From assembly GCA_012861695.1 (NCBI GenBank), contig JAAOOA010000033.1, positions 9,354,325-9,418,324 on the forward strand: 64,000 bases of DNA, in the 5' to 3' direction. Shown piece after piece: positions 39,939 through 52,056 of the stretch. The notes below the pieces were generated by a model. It saw nothing but the letters and a program-made list of their open reading frames with translations, was not told where the DNA came from and ran no database searches. How positions within the stretch are numbered: position 1 is the stretch's first letter; every line of letters begins with the position of its first letter. The DNA is from Trematomus loennbergii. Lineage: Eukaryota; Chordata; Actinopteri; Perciformes; Nototheniidae. A program made the position numbers and the translations under genes.

Positions 39939-41844
39939 GTAAGTCTCATGGAATTAGTTTATCCTACTTTGTTGACTTTTGCATCTGTGGCGGCTTTGGT
40001 GTTGGCTCTCATTCATGGAATGTTTGACTTTGTTTTTGTGTGCTCAGAGGTTATTTGCTTGTCTGTAAAATATGTTTAAAAATGTCAGTTGACGGTTATT
40101 CATACTGCACTGCAGTCTTAGACAGCTTGGGTCTAGACTCAGCTACTCAGCTAGAGGTTTGCCACCTTTTCTGAACCCAAACATTTTGTCAGAATAATTT
40201 GTACATCATATATTCATAACAGAACATGTTTGCAATATAACCGTAAAGACCAAACACATTGGATTGGACTATAATTGTCCACTTTTTTATGCAACTCGTT
40301 TGTTGATCAAAGGCATTTGATTATAAAATACGGGAATCACCTGACAGTTAAGAGACAAAGTGCGGAATATGTTCTCCTCAAAATCCCCCAAAATATTTTT
40401 GCACTGTGTCTCCAGCATCCACAGAACATATCTGTTCCCTGTCCATGCTCCTGAAATCAAATCAGACTCAGGGTGATGTATCAGAGCACTTCAGTTCCCT
40501 GCAGGAAACCTTCAGTGTGCATTTGGGAAATGAAAGCAGTCGGTTGGTTTCACAGCATTTAGGCTGGCTCTCCACTGGGATTCTAGCACATAAGAAACAT
40601 CACTTCAATAAGCCCCCAAAAAGAGTACTCAGGTGTTGTTGTATGTTTGTTTGTGACATTTTATTTGTAAGGTAATTGCTAGCACCCCTGGGGTGGAGGG
40701 CATCTGGCACTTATTGCCTCCAATAGGCAGACGCAGCAGGACACGCATTCCTCCAATTCTCCACATCACATCATTTTAGGAATGCCATGAAAAATAAAAT
40801 ACATTTGTCATGGCATTAGGAATACAGTCTTTTTTATTTACATACATATTGCCAGCAGAGTCAGATAAGAGAAAAGGGGATGAACTAGTTGCCGTGTTAC
40901 AAGGAGGCAGTAGGGAAAAGAAAGACTGTTGACTAAGGAAGTGTATAAATGTTTCTTATCTTTGGGGATTCCACAATCTAGATAATGTTCTTGTGGTTGC
41001 TTAACATTTGTATGTTGAAAAAATATACTTTTTGAAACAATTGTGAAATTGTTCACATACACAGCAACTCACCGTTACTTTACCATGCTCTGCCTTCTGG
41101 GATTTTTCTAAATTGTGTTGTAATGCATTGCTTGTTAAAGAAGATATCACAGAGTTACGTAAATGTGTCCTTCCTTCAGTAAATAGTTTACTGAGAAATT
41201 AGTTCTGTGAGAAAATCATGCAGCAAGCAAAATGAGAATTGTCTGGTGGACACACTTCAATTCAGCTTGGATCTGATAACAAAACTGGCTGTGAGTAGAA
41301 CTTTGAAAGAATGAGATTCATTTATGAGCTTTGTGACCATGAATGGGCAGATCACAAGATGGGTTTGATTAATGTGGAGTAATAATGTGAGTCAGTACTG
41401 TCTTTCTGAAACAGCCATTTAGGTGTTTGGCTCAGGCTGCTATGTAAACAAGTCAAAATGAACACGGGTGTCAGCTAATGCTATCTCCCTGCTGTCACAC
41501 TGATATGCTCCTGTGTTCCTCAGCTATTAATTAGACTGTGGAAAAGTCTCCTTGCCATGGTTCATAGGTCTAAACTGTTTGTTTTCTTGTATTTTTTAAA
41601 CATATAATAGATAAAAGTAGACTTGAGTGTTGCCACAAACACTGACAAATCTTATTGTTTTGGCCCCTTTCTTTGGTCACTGACACACTGCAAGGGCAAA
41701 GCAGATTGTTTTACAAGGTGCACAAGGTAGAGGAGTGATTTGAGGATATGATTATATTTATCTAGTTTAATTGTGGCTTGAAAAAAACGAAATCAGTCTG
41801 TTTGGTTTATTGTACACACAGTGCTGTTGTGCTTCACACTCTAA

Positions 41845-42818
41845 GGCCTCCTTCACACGGGAACGTTTGCGTTTATGCACAGTATGCGTATTCAAAAAAG
41901 TCTTCCGTTCACATGCATTCGTTTCATTTAACGTGTCTGTTCAAACGAGGCCGCTGGAAACGCTGTAGTACATATGCCGGGACTGAAAGTGGCGCTGTAA
42001 CTTCCGCCAAAATACACCAAAAGCAGCGAAGAAGAGCAGCCCGAGCAGCCCCGCAGCAATGTTGCCATGGCTACCCTTTGTTTATACCCCGCGGTGTATT
42101 TAGCAACATGTAGTTCATGTAATTCTCCATGTCCACTTGTTGCTGATGGTTGTGGTAGAGGAGCTGTAGATGTTGCACTAATATCTGTAGCATGGTCAGT
42201 CGCAGTAGCACTAGCAGTAGCTACTGACAGGAGGAAGTGTGTGTGGCGATTGCTGGTATTCAGCGGGATATAGTAATTTCCTCAGCATATGGATAAATGC
42301 AACGGGGAAGTTAACTGAAAGAAACCGAATCTGTGGATATTGCATCGACCGACCAAGAAGCACGTCTCCGTGGAGAGGACCCGCTCAGAAAGAGAGATAT
42401 TCTCTACAAACACCGGGTGAGATCGCTCCTTTGTCAATATAATGGATCAATGCATGAAATCTGACTCTGTTTATTTTGTTTAAGGAGTATATTGGGCGTT
42501 AACAATTCTGGTTTGCCTTTTATAATATTATTTAATTCAAGAACCCCTTGTGCGTTTAATTAACACAGCTATTTTTGATAGTTGCTACAGCAGTGAGCGG
42601 GAGAGGTGGGGCTATCGCTATTTTTTCAGGAAATATTCGTATAGAGGTGATTACACGGACTCGGTTGACCCCCAGAGCGTTTCGTTTGCAAATCTATCCA
42701 CCTTGGGACCCGTTATCGTTTGTGGGGTCAGTTTCTATCGGCCTCGTGTAAATAATAGGGCTATACGCACGCGAAACTATGCAGATACAAGCAGTTTTCT
42801 CCTCGTGTAAACGGCGCC
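41845..42818. mobile_element. Non-autonomous PIF/Harbinger-like element
   Basis: The left terminus GGCCTCCTTCACACGGG and the reversed right terminus GGCGCCGTTTACACGAGG are imperfect inverted repeats. They are flanked by the trinucleotide TAA on both sides (41842-41844, 42819-42821), a target size and sequence typical of PIF/Harbinger. The 974-bp interior is GC-richer than the intron and contains several open frames (for example 42550-42810) with no transposase or Myb-like motif. The superfamily call rests on the 3-bp duplication and end style and could be wrong. Confidence 0.72.
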
Positions 42819-42821
42819 TAA

Positions 42822-43341
42822 GTACATGGGGCATTATCATTATGCAAATGAATGCTTAAAGCACAGGAGCTGGACACAATATGATAAAATTCAACACAAC
42901 AAACTAACACCACAATACACTGCTGTATTCCATATATGTAGATCTGCAATAAAAATATTTTTGGGGTATGGGGGGGGTCTGGGACCCGGAGTAATCTGCG
43001 GCCGCGAGCTGTTATGTGCCATCATGACACGCATGGTGTTCTTTTTTTATATATTATAATGAAGCGCGAGCACAAGTCTTCCTGCCTGTCAGCTCTGCTC
43101 ATGGATGTATAATAAGGCTCTGCTGCTCCGGTATGAGGGTCTAGCTTCAGCAGCTACATTACCTACGTGTTACATGTTCGTTAATATTAACTGTGCGGGC
43201 ACAGACTGGACCGCTGGTTAGAACGGGGTGTTCAGAGCAGAGCTCCCTGTCGGAGCGGCAGAGCGTGATGTGCACTGAAAAGTGTTTCTGTCCCAATATT
43301 ATTTAATGAATCGTTGAGCTAGCTAACTAGCATACATGCAT
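42822..43341. other. GC-rich block in nr3c1 intron 2
   Basis: The block contains a GCGGCCGC site at 42997-43004 and CpG-rich stretches (near 43200-43260) unlike the surrounding intron. It sits between a Harbinger-like element and a hAT fragment, so it may be an unrecognised repeat. An alternative nr3c1 promoter is possible but unsupported. Confidence 0.3.
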
Positions 43342-43440
43342 TCAGATCTTGTACTTGAGTAAAAGTAGAAGCACTCAGGTCTTGTACTTGAGTACAAGGA
43401 GAAGTACTCAGATCTTGTTCTTGAGTAAAAGTAGAAGTAC
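43342..43440. repeat. 33-bp tandem repeat, three copies
   Basis: Three head-to-tail copies of a 33-bp unit beginning TCAGATCTTGTACTTGAGTA, with a few substitutions (TCAGGT in copy two, TGTTCT in copy three). They form the left part of the hAT-like fragment. Confidence 0.9.
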
Positions 43441-43940
43441 CAGAGTGTAGGAATACTCTGTTACAGTAAAAGTCCTGCATTCAAAATGTTCCTCAAGTAA
43501 AAGTAGAAAAGTATTATCATCAAAATATAGTTAAAGTAGCGACAGCAAAAGTAGTCATTGTGCAGATTGGTCCATTTCAGAATAATATATATGATATGTT
43601 TTATAATGATTGATCATGAAAGTGTTCTCAAAGCTGGTAAAGGTGCAGCTAGTTTGAATGACTTTGTATACTGCAGGGTAGCTTGTGAATTTACTCCAGG
43701 TGGAACTAAAGTCTGATTTAACACTTGATTATATTTCACATCATTCATCCACATCTGTGAAGTAACTAAAGGTATTAAATACATGTAGTGGAGTAAAAGT
43801 ACACCATTTACCTCTGAACTGTAGAGGAGAAGAAGAACTAAGTAGCAAAACATTGAAATACTTAAATAAAGTACAAGTATCTCAAAATTGTACCCAAGTA
43901 TAGTACTTGAGTTTATGAACTTAGTTACTTTACACCACTG
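43342..43940 (-). mobile_element. hAT-like repeat fragment (one terminus)
   Basis: Read on the minus strand it begins CAGTGGTGTAAAGTAACTAA, then has repeated TACTTGAGTA / ACTTTTACT motifs, the well-known style of a non-autonomous hAT family in fish. The other terminus is not recognisable, so the copy is truncated or rearranged near 43342. Confidence 0.6.
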
Positions 43941-44950
43941 GCTATAAAGATAGAAAGACAGCCTTGCATAGAGGCATGAAAATACATTTTCAAAATGCTC
44001 AACAGTCCTGCCAAAATTATAAACTGACTGCTACACAATTAAAATAAATGCTTAAATATATTTCTATTAGATGTGACTCTTTGGCGTTTCTGTTATTATT
44101 AACTGCTGCTTTAGTTGTTCTGACTGCTAAAATCCTCTGTTATTCCTCATTTTAAAGCCGATATTCCGTGGGGTCGGGGGGCTCGGATCCTTGTCACCTT
44201 TTTCATACCTGATGAGTTTGCATCCCTGGTATATCTCAAATAAGGAATGAAAACAAAAAAAATGACGGACTCCCTGAATACCACGTGAGCATAGCAACAG
44301 ACTCTATGTATTGAACTGTATATTATCACTGTATACATAGCTGCTCTATGGGAATTCTCAGCACAGTTGGAACACAATTTGGCTCGTTCAGGTTGCTTGG
44401 CTCAAGCTTCTCTCGTTATGTAACTGATAATCAAATGGTCTAATGTTGTTGCCTCATGCCCAGGGTGAAATGAGGCCCTGAAAACCTTGTTTATTTATGC
44501 CTCTTTTTACATGTGCTTTATTTCATTTTGATTAACACACATCTTTCTTACGTAATGCATTAACCTTTAACTGTACAGTACTTAGCATTCAGTATATTGC
44601 AAGTATTAATATTTTCATATTAAAATGTGTGAGTCATACTCACGCAACCCTAAAAAGGGTTATAAAGTGTAATGAAACTCTTCTCTGTTGCTATGCTTCA
44701 TGCGTCAGTGGGTGCCAGAGCAAGACTGACTGCGCCTGACTGTATCTCTGTCTGATTGTGTTTGTTTGTGTGTGTGTGCGTGTGTGCGTGTATGTGCACA
44801 GGGATGTTGGAAGGCCACGTGTACAAATCGGCTCTGGTGTGCTGGTGCCTCTCTGCTTGAACTGTCACTCAGTCTTTTTTCTTCTTTTTAACAACTCACC
44901 CCTGATGGCCCCTCTGAGCTCTCCATATTTCACAGAGGCATGCAAAAATT

Positions 44951-45086
<136 letters not shown>

Positions 45087-47722
45087 ATCTGGACTATCCT
45101 GTTTATTTTTGAAGTAAGGAGACACTCTCCCATGTGTGTACCCAATTAACTTTTCACAGAAAATGTAGCTTGTGTGACATTGAATGCCAAATGATATTTT
45201 CTTCTGATCAATAACAAGTACACTTACTGTGTTGTGCCTAACCTGGAGTTTGCTTATGGTAAAGACTTTTTTTTCCTCTTCATATAACTTTTCAGCCATG
45301 TCAACTTTGCAGTTATGTAGATTGTTAACACAGTTATTTACAATAGGCCTTCCTTTGATCTTCTTCTGGTCTAATTTTCTTTTCTTTTTTTAAAGTTCTA
45401 CCTGACATGATGAAAGCATCTTAGCATGTGAGTAACTTTAACATTAGCATAAACACAGCATATTAAAGAGGCCAAAACAAGACAAAAAAAACCTGTGCAA
45501 TGTTCTAAAGTGTATAAAATGTGCTCTTAATCTACATTCCCTAAACAATAACATATTTGAAAGACATTTATGTGGCATTTTATTCCAATTGGAATGTTTA
45601 CCAGTTGATGTCACTAAAAAAAGCAAAACGACTTGACTTTTAATACTGTATGTAGCTGCAACATAAGGTCTTCCTGGATAGACCCCTCAGAACAAAGTGG
45701 ACACTTTATTCACAGTTTTAAAAACAGATCGGAGGGACCAAAAAAAAGGGAGATGTTATGCAGCAAAAATTATAATATGGGTCATAGTGAGGCATTTCAG
45801 CACTTGTTAGGCATGTTCCATAAATGAGAATAAGTGGTTTGATAATTATGGTAATTATTATGATGCATTGGATGATGATAATTGCCCCTTAGCTACATAC
45901 ACATTTTTGTTTCGAATTTTTCAGGCTGTCCATCCGGCTTAATTTAGTATATTTGCATTATCTTTACCTATTGTAGCTTGAAACTGTGGGTGACATAGAT
46001 ATTATTTTAGTTTTTACAGGATGACTGCTTTGTAGGTTTTTGTTTCGAACTGTGGGTAGTAATTGACTGAGGTAGCAATGCCCTGAAGCAAAATTGTCTG
46101 ACTGTATCAGATCATGATGTGTTACAGCATTTGTGAATATGTAATTTCTAGAAATCAGGAAACAACATTCAAGGTCTGACATGTACTATATTGATAAAGT
46201 CAGTTCAATCTAAATCTTTGTAAAACATTTATTACATTTCCATAGAGTGTTTAACAGAAATTACAGTTTCACAAAATATAATATTGTTATACTCTTTATA
46301 TATTTTTACACCCAGACCTGTAAACTGTTCTTGATAGTCATTTCAAAACAGGAAGATTAACTAAACTCAAGCCAAACTAGGTCAGGTCTGTTGACTCAAT
46401 TTCCTGCATTTGTAATCTCCAAGATTATGCCAACCTCAATCCACATTGTTTGTTTGAGTTCCTGTTGCTTAATAGGCTTACTGATAACCTTTGCTGTATA
46501 CAAGGCCACATTTCACTGCTCTTTGCTTCTCACTATGTCTTATACTGTTAAATTGCTTTCTCCTTCTCCCCCCACCAAATTTGTCCCAAGCTTTACATTC
46601 ACGTGGGATACAAACATGTTAAGGGTTTGGATACGTGCTGTGTACTTGTTGTGGAGTGGTACCATAATGCTATTACTGTTTATCCTGTAGTGAAGAAACC
46701 TTACTTTGAAGACTGCCTTTTCACGCTTTTTTTTAGTCCCAAAGGCGTGTGTAACATCAGATTTTGAAAGACATTGTCTCTGACTTGGTTGTCATTGTGG
46801 AACTGAACAATCGAAATTATTCCATATTAGTAATCTCTTTTTTTAAAGAGGCTTTATACATGCAACCTGTATTAACCACTGTCATGTTTGCTCTGAACTT
46901 CAGCCAAGACTGATCCACCAACAAGATGCTCTTTTATTTATTTTTTTATTTTTTTCATTCAATCTATCTCTGCCTTGGTCATTATCCCTGCTATCAGAGC
47001 ACTACTGTCCTGATTCTTTGATGTAGGCTTTGGAGGGCCAAAGGAGGTCTAAGCTTCGTAGCTGCCAAGCTGTTTCTTTATGAAGGCTGTTTTGGTGGCT
47101 GCTGGCATGTTTACTCTGGTGTCAGGTCCCCTGAATATATCCAAGGCCTACAGTATATAACAGACCACATGATGGATTAAACCTCTGTCTGCAGTACAAT
47201 GGTATACTTTTTATTCACTGAAATACAAAACAAATTAAAAAAAACGTACTATTATGCATACAAAAGTCCTACAATATTTACTCTTTTGCAAAGCTTAACA
47301 GAGAGGTGATGAACCATATCAGCTACATTCTAAAGCTGACATTCATAGTAAAACATGTTTTAAATGTATCTCCTTTTCATGATGTATTTCAAAGACAGCT
47401 ACACAAAAGTCTCATATAAGGTTGAATACTGTCTGTCAGGTCATCACTCATGTCTATTAGTTGAATTGCCATTTCTTTTTACAATGTCATAGTTAACCTT
47501 AGAGAGAGTTGTTGTTTTTTCTTAACCTAAGGTCAACATACTAGATTTGTTTAACTTTACCTTTAAACCACATTCCTAGATCCTAAGCATATGGAATTTA
47601 CTCAGATGTCATGGAGATAGCTAATTAAGTATGGGATTTAGGTCACATGACAGGTGGTTGCATGTGTTATCATACTGTACAGTATGCTTATTTTAAAAAG
47701 ACACATTAAACAATGTTGTAAC

Positions 47723-47945
47723 TTAAAGGTAGGGTAGGTAAGAATGGAGAAACCAGCTTGAGTAAGCTAGAATTTGAAAGTACACAACCGGAACAAATCT
47801 GCCCCTTCCTTCAGACTTCCTTATAGAGCCCCTCCTCCAACACACACGGACGCGCACATGACCAATGAGGGCACGAGATAAGTTTGTGCACGAGATGGAA
47901 TGCTGACAGGCAGGTAGGCATCCAGTTATTTTAGACGGGCCTGCA
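47723..47945 (+). mobile_element. Truncated TTAA-type MITE end
   Basis: TTAA is followed by AGGTAGGGTAGGTAAGAATG and a block with GAAACCAGCTTGAGTAAGC and CCCCTTCCT, resembling the left end of a common fish MITE. No matching right end was found within 500 bp, so the copy is probably truncated. The family assignment is from memory. Confidence 0.45.
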
Positions 47946-48544
47946 TTATGTTTTCTATTACATTTTTTTGTGTTCTTCAAAGTATCACTTTATGTGTGCC
48001 TCTTTAAAGTGGCCAGAGTTGCCACTTAGGGAAATCTCTGCTCAGATTTACTTAAATTCCACATTGTTTTCACTCACACATCTGCTGTATGTAATATACA
48101 CATTACACCCACATACTGTGCACTATGAACAGACAGAATATGCAATCACATATGCCTCATTGCCCATCATGTGATGACTGGGGATGGTTGGCAAAGTGAG
48201 CTCAAGGCATTTCTTGGTGTAGATTACCAATACTCAGAATAGTACGAGAGCCTTGGTAGATGACTCCAGCAGGATTCTTTCTAAACCCATCCTTGTCAAA
48301 TGAATTATGATGATGTCCATCGGCATTATGCTTTTAATGTTCTTGAGAATGCATATCTGTCATGAACTTGATGGCCTATGTACCAGTGTAACCTAGCTAA
48401 GCATGCAGTAATGGGACCAAGAACGGAGCACATGATGAAGGCAATAATAATCTTTGTTTGCGATGGTAGTTTATTTTTCCCTAGATGCTTTTTCAGCTAT
48501 GTTCACACGAATTGCAGTGAGCGAGCTTGGATATGTCAGGAGTG

Positions 48545-48547
<3 letters not shown>

Positions 48548-48580
<33 letters not shown>
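48548..48580. repeat. (AT)n microsatellite
   Basis: About 16 uninterrupted AT units. Confidence 0.95.
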
Positions 48581-48581
<1 letters not shown>

Positions 48582-51567
48582 CCCCGACTGAACCAACTCA
48601 CTGTACTTCATAAACAGAGGATTGTGCTTGTTATGTTTGGCAACAACTCTATCAGGAAACAGGAAGTGTGGTGTCTAGCAGCTAGATTGGCTCAGTCTGC
48701 TGACCCCTTCGCCCTGTTTGGATGAAGTTTGTATTACTGATGCTGTATTTTTATTATTATGTCGGTTATTTTTCTCAGAAATTGTGTCTGATTTGCTGGT
48801 CACATAAATCACAAACATATTGTTTGATTGTTTCATTTCCCACTTGTTGTCATTCATCCCTTTTTATAAGGATTATTTTATTTTGCTTTGAGTTCAGTGT
48901 GTTGTTAGTGTTACCTTTCTTGACCAATATTAATAACTAATACTGAAGACGTGTGAAAGTGCAGTAGATGTTTTTTAAACAAAAGTTAGTGATTGGCAGA
49001 AATAAATAAAACATCTTTGACATTTAAAATCAATCCCATAGAAAGTGAAAGGACACCAAAATGAACAGCAACATCTTAAAAAACACAAAACAATTTCTTT
49101 TGAAATATTGCATAAACTACAAACAGTGGCACACATCTCAGGGTTTCCTCCAGGAAATTGGTTGGTGGTTGTATGTGCCTCCATCTTTACGAATTTGATC
49201 TCCAGCCTCGTATCCTGCAAGCACAATATTTCCCCACGTTTGAACATACATTTGGGCAAGAAATTATTAAATTAGAGCTTATCGTGTTATAAAAACATAA
49301 GTGCCTTGTTTTATTGCGAGTTCTGTAAAGTCTGATGTGTCACGACTTGTTTTCTGATCAATGAATAATGTTGGTGGAATCTTTCCACCCCCCCTGCTTT
49401 GAAGTGATTACTTGTTACTGTAAATGCCCACAGAGGATCCGGGCAATGAGCAGTTCCGTTTTTGCTGTACTTTACAGCAATGTCTTTCAGATTGTCAGTG
49501 TCTTGTGTAATTCTAAAGTGTGAGAAATGTTGTTGTGTGCTTTCTGTACACATGTCCTTTTTCCTTCTGAAAATTCTTGATTGGACCTCTGATAAAGGAA
49601 CTGTTGTCTGTGTGGGCCTGGGTTGATTTCCAAGGTTCAGGGATCACTGTTACTCTGTTGTGAGGATACTTTTAAAGGGAGTTGGATTCTCAGTTGCGGA
49701 ACATGTCTCTTACTTCCTGCTGCTACCTACTACTTTGCATGGTAAAAATCCAGTTCAAATTTCAAACCAAGCGTATATTTCAGGATCTCTCAGACAATTT
49801 AATGATTATATGAAGTATAAATTGAATATGAGTGTACAAAGAGGGCTAAAAGTGGCTTGAATATGTAACATTTGCTACTCTACTGGGTTATTTCTCTAGA
49901 GACAAGGGTTAGAAGTTTTCCTTTCACCTGATCAGTGTCAGCAGGGGGTCAGAGTAACCAGGGAGACTGTCAGCTGGAGGCCACAGGTTCAGACCCCTCT
50001 GGCAGCGAGCATCTGACCTGTTGAAGTGTGAGCAACTCAATGTATCCCTCGAGTCCCAGAACTTAATCTCCTTTGATTTGCTAAGGGTTATTAGTTCAAT
50101 ATCTCTGACCTGCCAGCTTTTGAAGCCTAACAATAATTTATGTTGCTTGTAGTTAAAATTATAGATGAGCCTGAAATTGCCAGAAATACTCTGATCTGTC
50201 GTCCTTCATTGAAGAAAGAGTTCAAGATTAACCCGCCAATTTTTAACACAACTTTGACTATATAGGTATTTATGGCTCTAAAACTCCTTATGGAGCACAT
50301 AAAGTACGCATTTTGAGTTGTCACTTAATGATTACTTGACGAGATATTTGTTGATTTATTTATTCATATAGTTATTGAGCTGCCTTTTAAGACCTTTGTC
50401 AGCTGGCGTAAGATGACACTTGTCCTTGACGACTCAGCAGTGTAGGCTGTCTTTTTCAGTTGTGAATGCTAATGATGTGAGTGTGGGTGGATTGGTGTGC
50501 TGCCAAGGTTAGCTGAGTACAAATGTCTTGAGGAAAATTACTAAAGTAATGTTTTATTTTAATTTGTGTAATGTTTGACGGCAATGGATTTTTTTGCATC
50601 AGAAGAGAGTTGCATCAGGTTTTTCTTTGCCTGAGCATAGATATGCACCCACGCACGCACACAGGAAAAGAAATCCTCCATATGCATGTGCAGCCCTGAT
50701 TGCTGGCTATGTCATGTTCTAGGTTGCCACCAGACAACGCAGAGGACCTTGTGCCATAGACTGGTCAATGATTTACTTGACCGAGGTTACTGTACATGTG
50801 GAGGCAAACATTCACCCCCCGAAGCTGTTGTTCAGACCCACACCTTGTGAAGTCTTATGATCCCTGCCAGCTTGTTTGAGGGTAAACCTTCTTAATGGCC
50901 TCATTTTGCCTTGGTCAGACCACCATTAATGAGATTCAGTACAGGTCCAGCCTTTATAGCCCTAGGTGACCCACTTTTTGTTGAATGTTTGCTAAGCTAC
51001 TGCTGCACACCTAAATCAAGCTCCATCCAAATACACTGCTATTTAAAGCTGATCGCTGAGTCTGTTCAGCTTTGTGGACCAGATAATAAACTGTCAGAGT
51101 TGTCAACAATGCTATCAGTAGCTACATATTACACAATGGCTTTACCAGACATTGTATTTCCTTGTAAACTATACTGAATTTGAAAGGAACATTAAACATT
51201 TAGGGCTGCTTTCTCTTAGTGGGGAAATGTACACCTTTTCGTCAATTGTTTTGTCTAACTTAAAAGTAATCATGTCTCAGGTCACCACTAAGGACTTGAT
51301 TGATTTAATTAAATGGCATTTCCCAGACCATTGCTATAAACCAAGTAAGCAGTTTGTTAAAGATTTAACAATGGATCTGACCAAGATATATGCTACATTT
51401 TATTTTCCAAAGTCAACATAGGGAAGATCTTTTAGATATTGTGTTTTGCTGTGAAAGCAAATTCTAATTTCCCCCTGCTTTTCATGCTTCGACAATATTC
51501 TACAAAACCATGTCCACTTGATCCCGCAGAATAGCAACAAGAGAAAAAATAAAGTATTCCAAGTTAA

Positions 51568-52056
51568 AGGGGACCTATCATGCAAAATGCACTTTTGTAC
51601 GTCTTTTATACATGAATATGTGTCCCCGGTGTTCCAGGGAACTCACCAAGTGTCAGAAAACACAACCCTCTCTCTTTTCCTCCATACCCAAATCTCTAAA
51701 AACGGGCTGCAAAGGATCTGATACAGACTGATACAGATTTGAAAATTCTCTGATGTCAGGAACAAGGAGCTCCGCCTATATGGCCAACTCTCCACCTATC
51801 AGGGGAATGAGAGGTTGCCGTGGCATGGTAACAGCATGGTAACATGACGCTCGTGCCTCGCCCCCTGACCATGCAGGGGGGCGTGGTCAGCTGCAGCTCA
51901 TGCAAAGACAGGGCTGGAGGAGAGCAAATAGAGCGAAATGAGGCATGGCTAAAATGCATGATCTGTTTGGTATTTTGAAAAAAAAAACGTATAAATATAC
52001 CTTATATAGGTATGACCCTACAATATATTATTCAAATATAGCATGATAGGTCCACT
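51568..52056 (+). mobile_element. TTAA-flanked MITE, short copy
   Basis: The ends are AGGGGACCTATCATGC (left) and, reversed, AGTGGACCTATCATGC (right), with TTAA on both sides (51564-51567 and 52057-52060). The 489-bp body matches the reverse complement of much of the 5505-6444 copy at both ends, including the cryptic peptide FQGTHQVSENTTLS. It lies in the nr3c1 intron in the orientation opposite to the first copy. It contains no coding region. Confidence 0.88.

Noticed and set aside
42550..42810. 86-codon frame as an exon in nr3c1 intron 2
   Set aside because: It lies inside the Harbinger-like element and ends at its terminus; no transposase motif.
50911..51421. Two overlapping frames of about 90 codons as a gene
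   Set aside because: Different frames, AT-rich, no recognisable domain, no splice consistency; could be an unknown remnant but not supportable.
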